A stretch of 64,000 bases of DNA, from NCBI RefSeq assembly GCF_000003815.2, contig NC_049996.1:10283545-10347544 (forward strand), read 5' to 3'. Positions 35,601-50,600 of the stretch are shown one piece after another. This DNA is from Branchiostoma floridae. Its lineage: Eukaryota; Chordata; Leptocardii; Amphioxiformes; Branchiostomatidae. Within the stretch, counting starts at the first letter, position 1, and each line of letters opens with the position of its first letter. Below the pieces are notes generated by a model. The model was not told where the DNA came from and ran no database searches. It saw only the letters and a list, made by a program, of their open reading frames with translations. The translations under genes and the position numbers were made by a program.

Positions 35601-38600
35601 AGTTAGCAAGAAAGTTATGCCTGTGTCTATCAGAAGTGCTGCAGTTTCCCAACTGGATGCTAGGTGGAGCTATTTACCTTTGGTAGTGAGTTGGCAGGCA
35701 CCAGCAGCAGGCAGTACACGCCCACCTGGTGGATACTGTCTATAGCCTGCAGTACTCGACTCATCCACTGGAAACTCTGCACAAAGACACACACAAAAAA
35801 ATTGCCTGTTGATGTGATGGGTGGGCTTTTCTTCATCAATACGACAATAGTACTACACACACATTCAGACCATTCATTCAGAACACAGGAAAAATATATT
35901 GCTAGGTGCTGTGATGTAACACTTTTCTTCACCACGGTACCAAGCATATACATGTATATGTATATACAATATCAAGTTACAAGCACATTTAAGGTCATAT
36001 TTATGAATATGATGATAATATTCTGGGCATAGTTTACATGCCTGAAAATAACATGCTGGTCAATCCGATGTCTGAACATCGCTACGAATCAAGGCACTAT
36101 TGTAGCAATGACAACTTAAGGTGAACTGGGACCTACAAAATGGTGGGATACAAACTTAAGGACATGACCTACATCTTCTTCCGAAGAATCTGGTCTCTGC
36201 TCAGCGATGATGACTATTCTCTCGTCTCTCAAGACTTTGATGGAGAAAACTGCGATCCTCCCCCTGTAGATGAATTTCATTGGCTCTACTGCCAGCACCG
36301 TGGCGATGATGTCATCAGTGTTGTGTCTCCTCCCACTAATGTTCATCAGGCCATCCACTTTACCCACCACGAAGATCATTCCTCCCTGTAAGGATGTACA
36401 ACATATGTTTAAAACAACATCTATACAGTACCCTTTAACACATCACACATCAGATTGCCAAACACAGGACACTTCAAACTTAACTTCAAACTTAATTGTT
36501 AATCAAACTTGGACTGTTAATCAACCAGTATTGTATTGGTTTACAATACTTCTGCCTTTAAGTTGTAAAATACTGTAATCAATTAAACTATAAACACTGA
36601 CAGGAAGTAATGTCAAAGGTCCCAGAATAAGTCATGAACGACCATCTCATTTCTTGTCTTCTATTTCCTGCTATATGCATGCCTGTTGCTTTATGGGTGC
36701 CAGTGGAAAAATGCATGCTACACAGAATCAGCAAGAAATTCACAATGATAATGAATAAAATAAGAAATTCACAAAATCTCAAAATATTTAATGGGTGTAT
36801 GCGACTTTCCATTTCACCATTTGTACCACACATCTCATACTTACAGGCCCCAGGAATCCCAGCAGCCCAGTTCTGACAAACGTCTGCTCTGCCATGGGCT
36901 TCCCATCACTGGCTAGCGGCTGTATCTGGGGACAGAGAATTGATATATAGAGTTCAACAACACTGTAACTCAAGTTAAGAATCATATCTTAAAATGAAAT
37001 CTGAGCACACACGTACCTCATAAAAAGACTTTTAGCAACCTGAATATAGTTAACATGATATGAAATACAATTTCATCCTTATAAATATAATGGCTTTGTA
37101 GAGATAAACACTGTTCTTGTCTTTCTTAAAAACAGCAATACTTGGCCTCACCTTGAATGTGTTGTTACTGAGCCCCTGAAGACCAAAGTAGCCAGCCCCG
37201 ATGGCGCCAGAAGCCACACAGATCTCCCCCACCTCGTCTGTTTTACACAGGCCGGGTGCGTTGTCTACCTTCACTATTACTGCAACAGCTGGGAGGGAAG
37301 CATCAGAAATACATGGTTATGTTTTACATAGACTGGGCGCATTGTCTACCTTCACTATTACTGCAACAGCTGGGAGGGAAGCATCAGACATACATGGTCA
37401 TGTTTTACACAGGCCAGGCGCGTTGTCTACCTTCACTATTACTGCAACAGCTGGGAGGAAAGCATCAGACATACAGGGTCATGGCTCGAATCAAACAGTT
37501 TGAGACTAGGCAACAAGATAAAAGTAGATTTAAAAGAACACCTTCCTAAGAATTAGTCCTGACCTGACAGGTAGTCCTGTACTGTCATGTCTAATTAAAT
37601 ATCAGGTCTACCACCTCTAACCTCTACTTCAATGAGCAACAGTCTGAGAGACAACAAGATACAGGAAGACCAAAAAAATCATCTTCCTGAGAACTACAAT
37701 GTAGTAGTCTCTTCCAATGACCCCATGACCTGGACTGTCATGTCTAATTAATTGTCAGTTCTACCACCTCTGACCTCTACTTCCTACCACTCTGCTTAGT
37801 TTAACTTTGGTGGTCATCTTCCCACTGACTTCCTGCCACTTTACCGAGGGTGTAGTGTACAAGCTATGGACAAACACCTCCACAAACAAACAGAACGAAA
37901 GCACAGAGAGTCAATGAAGTTAATTTCATTCTAAGATCAGCATGTACATTGTATAATCTAGCGATTCCCAGGAATACTGCATATGGTACTCTCCCTGAAC
38001 AAGGTCGAGTTAATGAGGTATAATCATGAAAGGTTCCCCACCTCCAGGCATGACCGTTCCCACATCCTGGAGAATGAGTGAGGTCAGTTTGTCCTCCGTG
38101 TCCACCCGCACCACTCCGTAACTCAGGCCAGACATGGACAGCACACCCCGCCCTGTCCCCTGTCCACCTGTCCTCCCTGGTCTGGAAGTACAAACAAAAT
38201 TTAAATCACCATTCAACTTTTTGCTAACTTTGGGGTTTTCACCCCCCAGGTTATAGTATGAAGTACATTTGTATTACACTGTGCACAGAATATACAGGGT
38301 AGTTCTAACTACATGTTGTTAAGTAGTAAAATAGTCCTGACAACAAATGAATTGAGATGGCTCTTTGGTGGACAGCTGATACAAGAACTTTAGACATTTC
38401 ACTTACATGTGTATGAAGGATATGAAAATATAAAAGAAATTAACTGCAATTTCTTTAAATATTTTCATGTAGAACTTTGATTAAGGTAACTTAATTATTT
38501 GATCAATACATCGTCTTGAAATTCAACACTTGTAAAAGACCATCCTAACACATTCCTACCATCCTGATCAAAGTTTTGATTGACAGAGACTCTACCAGTA

Positions 38601-41600
38601 GCATATGTGATTTTGCCAGATCTATCGCAATCCCTATCCTGACATAAACATAGCAATAAAACATCCTGATATCCAGCATGGGTTCTGTACCTTCTGACGG
38701 CCACAGTGAGCGCCTCAGCTGAGCTGGCTGTGGGACAGATGGCTTCAGGCTTCAGACCTTTGTTCTGGAACACGTTCAGGAAGGCATCGCAGGACGACAA
38801 GGACCCTGTGGGGAGGGGGGCAGAGACAATGAGCAATGGGTTAAACACTGGCAACAAATGACCTGGATTATAAAGCAGGTAAACCTTTCTGGAATGCACA
38901 GCTAGATGAGCTTTGGGTTCAAATGAGGGACACCAAACATGAATACGTTAGATGCAAGGGAAGTAGAAGTAGAAGGTCTTTTAAGAAGAACCAATATGAT
39001 TTTGATAAGAAACTCAACGAGGTCAGGCGCTAGAGCTTGAGGGCCTAAAATCTAATAATCCTCAGATTTTAACATCCCCTCTGAAAGACCTAACCACTAG
39101 AAGTAGCATGCATACACTTGTCTCAATCACTATGACCTGGACTGGGATTCGAAACGCCTGAGCCACGCTACATAATACACACATCAAGTAGAATTAGAGT
39201 TACTCATCCCTACAGTACATCGTATGGTATGCTACAAGTCTGTTCCCTATTCCTTACATGGGTTTGCCCCATCAGCCACCAGTAACATCCTGAGTGAGGA
39301 CAGGTTGATGTCCTTCTGGTCCTTCTGTGCCACCAGTGCCCAGTGCATGTCACGAGACTTCACTGTCGCACACGTCGCTGTAAGAAAACAACAGGAAAGC
39401 AGAAGGTTACACACAAATAAAAACACTTCTTTGAAGGAAGAGGAAGCAGGATTTTTACAAAGATCCCGATTTTGCACAACCAACAACCCATGTTCTGGCA
39501 TAGTCTAAATACGGATCTACAAGAATACAGTCAAACCTGTACAGGTGACCACCTCTACATGAGGACCACCTGACCAATGTAACCACTATTTGGTGGTCCC
39601 TTACGTATTTTTTTCCTATTAACACAAGCATTACGAATCCTGTCTATAGTGACTACCTGTCTACATAAAGTGTACTCAAAGTGTATAGTATCAAAGTTGA
39701 ACTTGACCTCTCACCTTTGAACCTTGTGACCATGTGGAGCCATGATGTTGGGTTGACCTTCATGAGTGAGTATGGTACAAACACCACATGCATGCCGTTG
39801 AACACACTCTGAAATAAAACATAAACTACAGTTAAGACATGCATGATAAATATTGTATGACTATTGTATTCAATGTTGAAATATATGACATACATGTACA
39901 TATAAAATCTCAATTTGTACCTTTGATTTAGTAAAGAACAAGATGTTTCCTTTTGATACTGTGTATTGCATGCCATTGAGCAGAATCAATGGAAAGAATA
40001 GCTCTGAACTAAACGTGCTTCAAGTACATGTAGAATATTTCAAAATGTATTGAACATAAAATTGTACAACTCTGTCAGTTTAAGTTGAACGACACAAGGG
40101 TTTTTTTTAGAAGAAGTGCCAACTGTTTACGTTTTCCCAAACAGAATCAGTATCTAAAGACTTTCCAGACTTACAGTGAGAATGCTGTGCCAGAGCCCGA
40201 CATCACGTTTGAAGTCCAGCACGTTAACGATGATCTCTCCTTCCGTGTAGTTACAGGCAGCAGTCAGGGTACGACAGTGGCACAACATTGCGCCGCGGTT
40301 AACCGTCACACCCATCACACTGCCATCCTTCGCTGTCGTGTACTGGAGGCACATACAAAATTCACAGTCATGTGTTAGAGAAGACTAGAACTAGAGATTA
40401 CATGTACATGTATAAGTGCGTTGTCGGGAAATAGACTGATCCCATGATCCTGCTCACAGACATCAAAACGTACAAATTGAATAAAATAGAAACATAAAAA
40501 TGCAAATATCTGACAAACATCCGCCAAGTCACTCATATATCATTGGTCAAACTGCAACTTGGCATAAAATCATTGGTCGAACTACTAATTGTGACGGACA
40601 GTCACTCAGGATCAATCTATTACATGGTGTGCTAGTAAACAATAAAACACAGCTGCAGTTACAATAATCTGGACCCTTCCCTACCTCAATGTATGCCGTC
40701 TGTTCGTCAGACAGTCTGGGAGGAGGCATCCAGTCCTTGGCCGGTTTGGACAGGTGCTCTGTAACGAACCACGTCAGTCTGGGCCAGCCTGGAGAGAGGA
40801 AATACATTTCATCAGTTTTATGTGTCATTGCACTTAAAACTTGTCACAAACTGATAAAGTTGGCCTCTTGCACCTTTATAAATTGATCTGTGTCTTTCTG
40901 AGCGTAGCAGAAGAAAGACACAGACACTTCCTCTATCTGGAATGAGTTAGACCTGGGAGTATTACTTACCCTTGAACTGTGCAACTTCTCCAGAGGGTCC
41001 TTTGGGCAGCCCTTTCAGACAGGCCTCAGATGTGAGCGCAACAGACACCCCGCAGCTCCCCAACAAGAACCCGATCTGTTGGCTTCCAGCATCCTGGTAA
41101 GAAACAATTTGACAGTTAAATTTTCAAATAGCTAGAAGTACAATAGTCTGTGTAGCACAAACTCTGCTGTCTGGGGCCATAACTGGCCCCTCCCCATTGT
41201 AACTGGGCCTTCTAAGAGGTTGGCCGGATGTTGTGTGGGCTGCTATAAGCAAGATTTTATAAGGCTAGAAGTACAAAAGAAACAACAATGTCACAAAGTC
41301 ACTGAAAGCTGAACAGGAGTTAGGATTTACTCACTTTTCTTGTCAAGGGCACCTCTATTGGAACCGGCACCACTCCTGCATACAGACAGCCGTAGAACGC
41401 ACACATGAAGGAGATGGGGTCACTGTTGGGGTACACCAGCGCCACCTAGTGAGAGACAAGAGACATGCATGTATTTCATGGTTGAAATCTTAGTGACACA
41501 TATGAGCGATCACAGTGGCGCACTGGCAGACAGAAAGCAGGTAGAAGACAAAAGATTAATTTACATGTCAATTTCTAATTTGATCTGCTACTTTAAAAAT

Positions 41601-44600
41601 CAACTAGCAATCTAATCTGCTGACATCCTGGTAGGCACCAGTTGTAGAATACTATGAATGTGAACAAAAACAGCAATTGTTTGCACATCCTGCCTGTGAA
41701 AACTTACAGTAATGAGAATATCTATCATGTTAAAGACTTGTACATGCTATGTTCCTACAGTGTATTTTAGAGGTTATTTTAACTCCACGCCACCATCTAT
41801 AAGACTTACCCTATCCCCAGGTCTGATGGCAGGTTCTTTCTGTCCAACCTTGTTCAGTAAGGAGAACGCAATCTTCTGCATTCTGCTCAGCAGTTTACCT
41901 GGGAGGAAAACACAAATAAAACAGCCATAGTCAAGATTTTTTGCATTTTCGTTGAAAAATGTGGCCTTTCTGATTTCTCCAAAACTGGGTCCTGGATAAA
42001 ACATTGGAGTGTAACAAGAGCCTAACTTTATCTTTATAAAGCAAAATGGGTGTGACATATTTTGGTGACAAATGTTTACCATAAGTTAGCGTGATGGAGT
42101 GTTTCCCTGTAGCGTCCAGTGCAGTGATGACCGTGGCCTTGTAGCTGGCCGACCCGTATCTCTGCACCGCGGCCTCCAGGTTCCGAGGAAGTCCTGATGG
42201 AATCTAAGGAGGGAAGAACATTTGTGTTTAAGACCATTTCAAGATCTGTATCTGTAGAGCCAGTAGAAGTGCCCTTAAATATAACACACCATGCAGCTTC
42301 ACTAGCCTGCGGGATGGCAGCAGCTGGTTACATGTATATCAACCCATCATGCCTAACCTTTACACATATAGCTGCAAGAGTAAAAGTTACCTATGAGGAT
42401 TCCCCTAATGTACTCAGTGTCACTGAGTTCCAGTCAACAAAAGTTCTCGGCAAATAGATGATAAGAATGATATACAGTAAAGATATCTCGACATCCTGTG
42501 CAATGATGTTAAGTTAAAGTCATAAGTGAAGGGCAAGAACGATACCAATTTATCAATCTCAACTTTCATAAAATAAATAAGATTATCTCAAAATTATTCT
42601 TTGAACATCAGGAATAAGATACATTGAAAATATTCTATTAAATATATTTTAAGCAAAACTTAGTGTCCATTTCTTTGGTAGATGATAAAAGATAGAGGAT
42701 AAATATCTAATACCATCCTGACAAGATAAGACAGAATTTCCAGTACTCACTGCTAGTGATTCTCCCACAGCAGGAGATATGACAGGACCCTCTGCCTTTG
42801 GAGCGTTGGGGTCCACTTCTTTTGCTATTGCTGTGAACAAGGACAAACATATTGGTAAGGAAAAAAGTGCAGGAAGAATACTGTCTTTAAAAGTAAAAAG
42901 GATACTAAAAAGATCACTTTTTTTCACAATAACTCATGGAGAAAGTGAAGACCAAAGCATTCTCCAGCATTAAGTATTTTCTGTCCCACTCATTGTTCAG
43001 AAGCCTGTGTTATATCTGTCATTTTAAGCTTATGAAGAGTCATTTTCATCAGCTTCATGTCATGAACTTTTAACAGAAGGGGTCTGCCCCAAGATGGAAA
43101 TTTCTGTCCCAGGATGGAGAGAGAGGTCCTGGGGACAGCCCTGGTGGAGACATACAAGAAATTTCCCAATTCTTGTGAGGGCAAACTGACTGCAAATATC
43201 TTGATGACATTGTAGGACATTTTCCAAATGGAGAAAGGACATGGAAATTGTGCTATCCATCATCACTAAGTGTGTGCATCATAAGTGTTTTACCTTCTAA
43301 CTCCTCCTCTTCATCTACAAAGAACTCCCTGAGCGGCTTGCGCTTGGGTCTCTTCAGGGTGTTCAGGAGCTGCTGGATCTTAGCAGACACCTTCCCGTGG
43401 ACAGGAACTGTGGAACAACACACACAAACACAGGGATAACAGGTTAGCTCTGACATAGTCATGGGCATCACAGAGATAGCTTCCCAGGTTTAATGGCAAC
43501 ATAGTAAAAGCCCTACAGTATGCATTTTTAACTTGTAATTGGAAGCTTAAAATGTTTTTTGCACGATATTACTTTTTTTTCTTTATCATATCTTTACGTC
43601 AGGATGTATTACTGCCCAGAGAGATGTTTGTCTTTGAAATCGTACACAAATTCTATCCAAATCTTTAAGTCATGGCTGTCAAATTCTATGGCAGCAGTCT
43701 GCCACAACTTATCATAAGTTGCAATAATAAACACCAGCTTCTGCAACACGGAAACTTTAAGAACTGTACTGCTTTACTTACATTTTGTGTACATTGTTGC
43801 TGTCTTTCAAAATGAAAAAGAAAAGGGGGGCTTTGGAATGTTGAAAATCTAGAACAATGAAATGGTAAGGGACAAGGGGAAAGAATGACATGCAAGCAAC
43901 AACAACTCTGCTAGTTTCTTTAGTAAACAACAGTTGCCAAACTAAGGCCCTGAAAATCAAGCATGCAGCCGGCGCAGGGGATTGTGGGAAGGTGGGGAGG
44001 GGGGCACTTGGCAAGAGGAACATGTTTTTACTCACACAGCAGTTCTAGATCAGAATCTGGCCATGACACGCAGACGTGGAGAGAGGGACATACTGGTTTA
44101 GCACAACGTTCCGACCAAGCATTTCGCAGACACTTTTGCATGGAGTTATAACTACAAATCTACACTGTTACAACCCTTATTTTGTTACGTTTTTCACAGT
44201 AAGTATGAATTATGCAGAGAATGAGCCAAAAAGCAGAAAATGTGGGGAGTCAGACAAAAAGAAAACGCCTTTTAGTTAAGCACACAAAGCATGGTGCTAA
44301 AGAATGAAACACTACATGGTTAACAGAATCATGATACACATCAATTTTGGACTAGAGTCAAATGCATCTATGATGGTTCATATAAAGAAGACGGAAATCA
44401 TACTGAGCATATTCTTTCATGTAGTTGCAATATGGAAAACAAAATGATGTCATCTTTCTTTTGTAATAGTAACACCCCACACAATAAAACAAGGCTTTTG
44501 CCAGTTACATTTTGAAATTTCTACAGGTAAATTTTCATGTTAGAAAATAAAAACATTACAAGTGACAACAGAATGTCTGACACTGGCAAAAGCCCTGTCA

Positions 44601-47600
44601 CGTATCTGTCCTGTACTAGATACCATTTTCATCCTCAGGTTGCTGTGGTTTGGGCTGCGGCCTGTGCCTCCTGTCAATGGTACGGTCCATCCGGAAGGTC
44701 TGACTCGCCACGGAGGGGGATGTCACGTCAGGCGGCAACTGCTGGGTCGTCTTCTGACTGGAACTGGGCACTGTAATGGTGGGGGGGAGGCAGGGTAAGG
44801 CTTTTTATAACACGGTTGTTAGGTGTTCAGGCATACTGTGGAAAATATAATGGGACAGTTCAAATAATCATTAACCTGAGTCATGCTAACAATTGAATAG
44901 TAACATATCAGTGTGTATGATAAGAGGGTTAAGGAATTACGTGTTGGAATGCTAATTGTTTTGTGTTGATTTCCCCTTCCCCCAATCAAACCCAATCAAA
45001 AGCACTTTGTGTTACCATATGAGAGAATGAAGTTTTAAACCAAGCATACTCCTTACATCAGTTATTACAATCGTGTACTGTACCAGAAACAAGGCTATGT
45101 ATCTGGTACATCTATGACTTCATTTAATGTGCAACGTCCTTTTATTTCAAGTATCTGCTGAAAATTCTTAAGATTTACCCCATTCTCTATTTTCAAATGA
45201 TTTTCAATCATTTAAGAATGCTGCTTAAAAGTATGCATTTGCAGAAAGTATTATGGAACTGCAAATTTTTAAAAATCATATCTAGTTAAACTTGATTGTC
45301 AAGAATATCATCATTATTAGTCTGTTTTTTTAATATGCATCTTTCACATTTGGATATTACATGTTTGAGGACAATTTGGTATTTAAACATTGCATGAATA
45401 TTCTTCATGCAGAGCAAAAAGCAGAAATGCCTTTACACAAGCAACATGCAAGGCTACATGATTGTAGACATGTGGGTGAGATTTGCAGAATTGATGAGAA
45501 AAAGATGATCCAATGTCTGTGAGATTTGAGAAGAGTGCAAAACTAGTACAGGGTGTGGTGGAAGTGCTCTAGATTATTCAGGCTGGCAAAGCACCTGGCC
45601 ACCCCTACTTCATCAGTGGTATCAACCAGGCCATAAGACGAATACAATGATCGTGGGGATGTTTCATTGTCTTGAATAGGGGTGGTCAGGGTGTAGACTC
45701 AAGCCGCACAACCCTATAGAAAACCAACCTTCCTGGTACCCCTGAAGGACATCTGCAATACTGAAGATTCCAGCTAGAGGGAGCAATGAAGAGCAGGGAG
45801 AGAGAAGATGACAGCATGAAAGTTTGTGGGACTGATCTACCAAACCGAAGCAGGGCTACCTCTTAATTTTTCAAGGCTCTCAGTAATAATGGCTACAGCT
45901 CTTTTTCACACACAGTGTGTATTTAGTGAAAATCTATCTTTTTTTATATTTGTCTGCCTATACATAAGAACAAGGGAAATTTGGGAAATTCATCTGCAAA
46001 TGGCACTCAAAAACTCCTTGCATTTCTTCTTGTTTTGAGCACTCACAAAACTGTTCAGTTCAGCAGTTTACAAATTTACATTGCCTTTTACCTATACTGC
46101 ATCTTTTTGTGCCTACAGCATGTATTTTTTTCCAAATTTATCTCACCCTACAAAATGTGATGAGTTGCTAGAAATGTTGTATTCAATTCGTATCAAGTTT
46201 AAATTTTGATCCAGCTGATTCAAGTCCACATAGAAGTCAAGTATGACCTCTGAATCATTTTGAGCATAAAAATCTTACAAAAGCCCTGCACAGGTTGTAG
46301 ATCTTACAAACAGCTGCCTCTGTCATGGCTGTATCCATGATACATGTAGCTACCCTACAATGGAGCAGGTTTGCCTACAGCTACAGTACCAAGGCATGAC
46401 AGCAGCTTACATACATGTAAGGTTGGTCAGTGGAGTCTAGACTTGGAAAAAATAACTCATCTTATGGGCATACAGAGAAAATGATAACTAAAAAGTATCC
46501 CAGAAGTCATGTTTCCTCTTTAATCACATGGTAACTGCCCTTTATACCAGATTTTATTCAAGCAAATTTTGACAGGCATTACTTATATGTGGGCAAAAAC
46601 CTCAAATGTGGTACATATTCCCATGTGTTCATGGCTAGTGCACTGAAAGGTACCAAATTTCTCAACCAACCCAACCACTTGTGAACAGATCGTATGACCT
46701 ACAAGACCTTCCTTAACTTGGTCCAAAGTGATTTCATTACTATTCTACAAGTCCAAAAAGTTTTCAGACAAATTGCAGGCAAATTAGAACTCTTCAGATG
46801 TTAAAATGTAAAACAAGCTGTTCAAATGTTGAAAGTACTTACACGAGTCCTGCAGAACATCTGCAATGCTGTAGATCCCGCCAGGCGCGCCTTGAGCACC
46901 GCTGGCTGTCGTGGACTGGGACGACACCGAGGAGCGACTCCCGCCGGCGCTGTTTTTCGTGAGCCCGCTAGGCTGTCTGGAAGGATGCTCCGGTGATGAT
47001 GTAGACAGACGACCGGAGTGGATACTTTCATCATCAGAAGATGTGTCTGGAAATGTCACAAAGATGTAAATGCACTTTTTCATGTAATTTTTTGTTACTT
47101 AGTTGATTGTCCTTGAACAGATTGGAATCAGAGTCTCTTCTAGGACACATCAGAATCAGGATCTGTCCTAGAACAATCAATGATTCTACAGGCGCAGATT
47201 GCAATCGTAATCTGACCTAGGACAAATCTTTTTAATTTGGTTTTGTTAGGGATCCGTCCTTAGACAATCTGTGATTCTGCACAGATTTTGATCGGTTAGG
47301 TTCAAGCAAAGTCAGGTCAGCCCTAACCCAAAATACATTTGTATTTAATTTAACAGCATCGCAAATTGTCCTACGATAGATTCTAGCACAGATTCCAATC
47401 TGTCCTAGGAGAGAAAGCTTCATTCAATGCTAGGACATTCCTGGTCTTTACAATGACATGTATGTCATTAAAAGAAAGGAATTTGTGAATTCTCTTCCAC
47501 ACTTGTGGCGGGAAAGAAGTTTAGCTTAATCATACAGCCAGATTCTTGTCTTCTTGTACTAAGTTGTAGGAAATGTTGACTCATTGGATTAGAGGGCAAA

Positions 47601-50600
47601 ATTTACTCATTTTATTCAAAGATCACAATGTAATGCACAGTCAGAAGTCCTGTTCTTGACCACTTCCTCTGCAGTACAGTTTGTAGTTTCTTCATGCATT
47701 TGCAATCATCTCAAACGGCTGCAAGCATCACTGCAAACAGCTGCAAACAGCTGCGGACAGGTGTAGCTGCACATAGCACATCTGCTTGTGTCATTCTTTA
47801 CAAGCCAAGCTCACAAAAATCAACCCCCCTTTTCTTGATCAATCAAAAACTCAATTATTAATGTTGCAGGGACAGAGGAAAAAGCAATGCTGAATCAAAT
47901 TGTTAGAATGTATGATTGACAGCAATTTTGCTTCTTGCAATACTCAAATTCAATAATTTTGTGACCATTTTATCTCATTTTCATTTTATTTTCAGAGTAA
48001 AACTCTATGTACCAGATTTTTGGATTATCTTTAGCCTTCCTCAGGATAAATGACTCACAACAAAAGTCACATGACCAAGACAGTGGGCCATTCGTTCTGA
48101 AGAAGGCTGAAGTACAAAATTTGGCAAGCATGATCGTTTTATACCAATAAAGACATGTTTTATGCTTTGATTGAAATGATTTTGATTGTTTTTGCTGATG
48201 AGAAGCCAGCAGCCACACAGCAGACTGACCCGAGTCACCAGACGGTACGGGAGAGTCCCCGGACTGTACGGGAGTTTGGAGCGAGAGTCTGTTCTGGGCG
48301 ACACAGCGCATGGCCTTCTGGGAATGGAAGTGTCTAAGCCGGGCTAACTCTGCAATCGGCCCACGGGAGAAAACATTCAAGACAAATTTTTACTCTTACA
48401 TTGAAAAATACTAGGTCAATTTCCTTGTAATATCGTATGACATGCTTCAGAATTTCACATTTTCATTGAAAATTCCATCTAGCACATAACAATCTGAAAT
48501 CAAAGTTGTCATTTGTTGTCTGAAATGTCTGACTGTTACCAAAGTCATTAAGTAACTGCTTTTTGGTGTGTCATTTTTACAGTTACATGTAGTAGGTCTG
48601 AATTGTCTTTTACCATCAAGCAAAAGTGTACTGGTAGCTATAAAATGTAAACCATTTTAACTACTTGAGTTGACTTCTGACATACCGGTAGGAGTGTCCA
48701 TGACCGGGTTGTTGAGGACCAGTGACTGGCGCTTGGACGGCATGGGCATCACCGGGACACGGTTCCTCTTACTGTGCTGCGCCAGGGCCTGCTGTACAGC
48801 CTCTGCATGGATGTCTGCAAACACAAGTAACAAACATTACATACATAAAATTAGGGGCCGTCCCATATTATTTGAGGTGCCTTGACCAAGTAAAGGCTAG
48901 CTTGTTCAACAGGGTAACCATTTTACAGATTGAAGGTAAGAATATCAACGATTTTTGCAGCATATTAATTATGGTTAATGGTATTGATTATGAATAATAA
49001 TTGTATTATCAATAAACTGAAATCATGTGTTTCAGAATCAATGGCTTGTGAATTATACAATACCTAATACATTTGATCACTCTGTAAGTAAGATTTCACA
49101 CATGGGTACATATGTTAGCAATGTTCATGAATGGAACAAAATGGGTTAAATCAAAAGGTGACAACAATATAGGTCAAATGGCACAAATGTACAAATTACA
49201 CAAATGTACAACAAACTACATGTGTCCAGCCTGTCCAGTAAGATCATTTACAGGTGAATGAAGAAGATAATGCACATGGTACATGGCAAAGACATCTATC
49301 TCAAAACATAAACAATACCTGTACATGTTGCAAGTATGTAAAGGGGGAGGGGTGCATCACATTTCAATGCATTTATCCTGCAATAAGAGTGTCAGTAACA
49401 ATGTTTTGTCAACATGGCCCTTTGGGTACACAAGTATGCAATACAACACTTACCAATTTGATGCATATATCAGAACAACGGCTACATGTACATACAAATG
49501 TACTATAGACAGTTTGCAAACTTGCTGTTGGTACAGTTTACTATTGTGTGGCAATGACTCAAACCCACTGTTATGCTAAACATACACAACACGTACGACA
49601 AAACAAGTAATTGTTCTTACACCAGAACGACCGCCAATCCCAGACACCACAGTCAGGACAAAGGAATGTTAATGCCAACAATAGCAGGGAGATTAACAGT
49701 TACCTGTTCCTATCAACTCCTATTCCTGAACCTCCTGCAAGTCTGTGCAGAAATGCAGAGAAAAGATCCAGCATATGGACTACGCAATGTTTTATCTAGA
49801 AATTCTAAGTCTAGTGCCAATTAGGAGTGTCTAGATATGTGAACTATATGAGCTGTGAATCATAAATCAACTATCCCACTCTCTCCCAAACTGGCACGAA
49901 AGTAATGTTAAAGTAAGCAATTAAAAGTATCTCAGTTTTGACTACAGCACCAATATGGAACATAAGGTTATGACTGCTTACAACTGACCTTATGTAAACC
50001 ACAACACCAGCCCCCCACAAGACAACAGCGGACGCCCCAGAGAGCCAGTTAACATGCCTGGGTACATACTTTAGGCCAAGGTCAGCCTGGGGGTGCCCTG
50101 AGGGGCCCACGTGTGCACATCAATCCACCCTGTCTGTACTGACAATGGCTGTGTTTAAATGACAATTGATTACTTTCCCACCCTTGATAGGAGTTTAATA
50201 GGAGTCAGCAGGATACTACCATTCTATATACATGTAGACTGTTCTTACAGTTTATATACCATTTGCTTTTCCTCATTTTTGGTAAGAGCAATGCAGGTTG
50301 TAGTGACTGTCACTGTTCTGAAATGTTTGGGTCTATAACATGAATAAAAAAACTTCAATAAGTATCAAATTGTGTGAAAAATGTGCTCTGACTACCTTAT
50401 CAACTTTTGAAGAATGCTATTATGGTCTATTTGATGACAGAATGTTATAAATGGATACTCATTCAATCTTTGTGAATTGGCCCATGAAAGAAGTCATCTC
50501 ATTTTTTTAACCATCTGCACTAACATCAGTTGTAAATATCTGTTTCAAAATGAACTGACAGCAACAGATAATGATTTGGCAGAATTATGGGGTTGCGGAA

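Noticed and set aside
37240-37482. CRISPR-like array
   Set aside because: Contiguous 81-bp tandem units with no spacers, derived from a DIP2 exon boundary in a eukaryotic gene.
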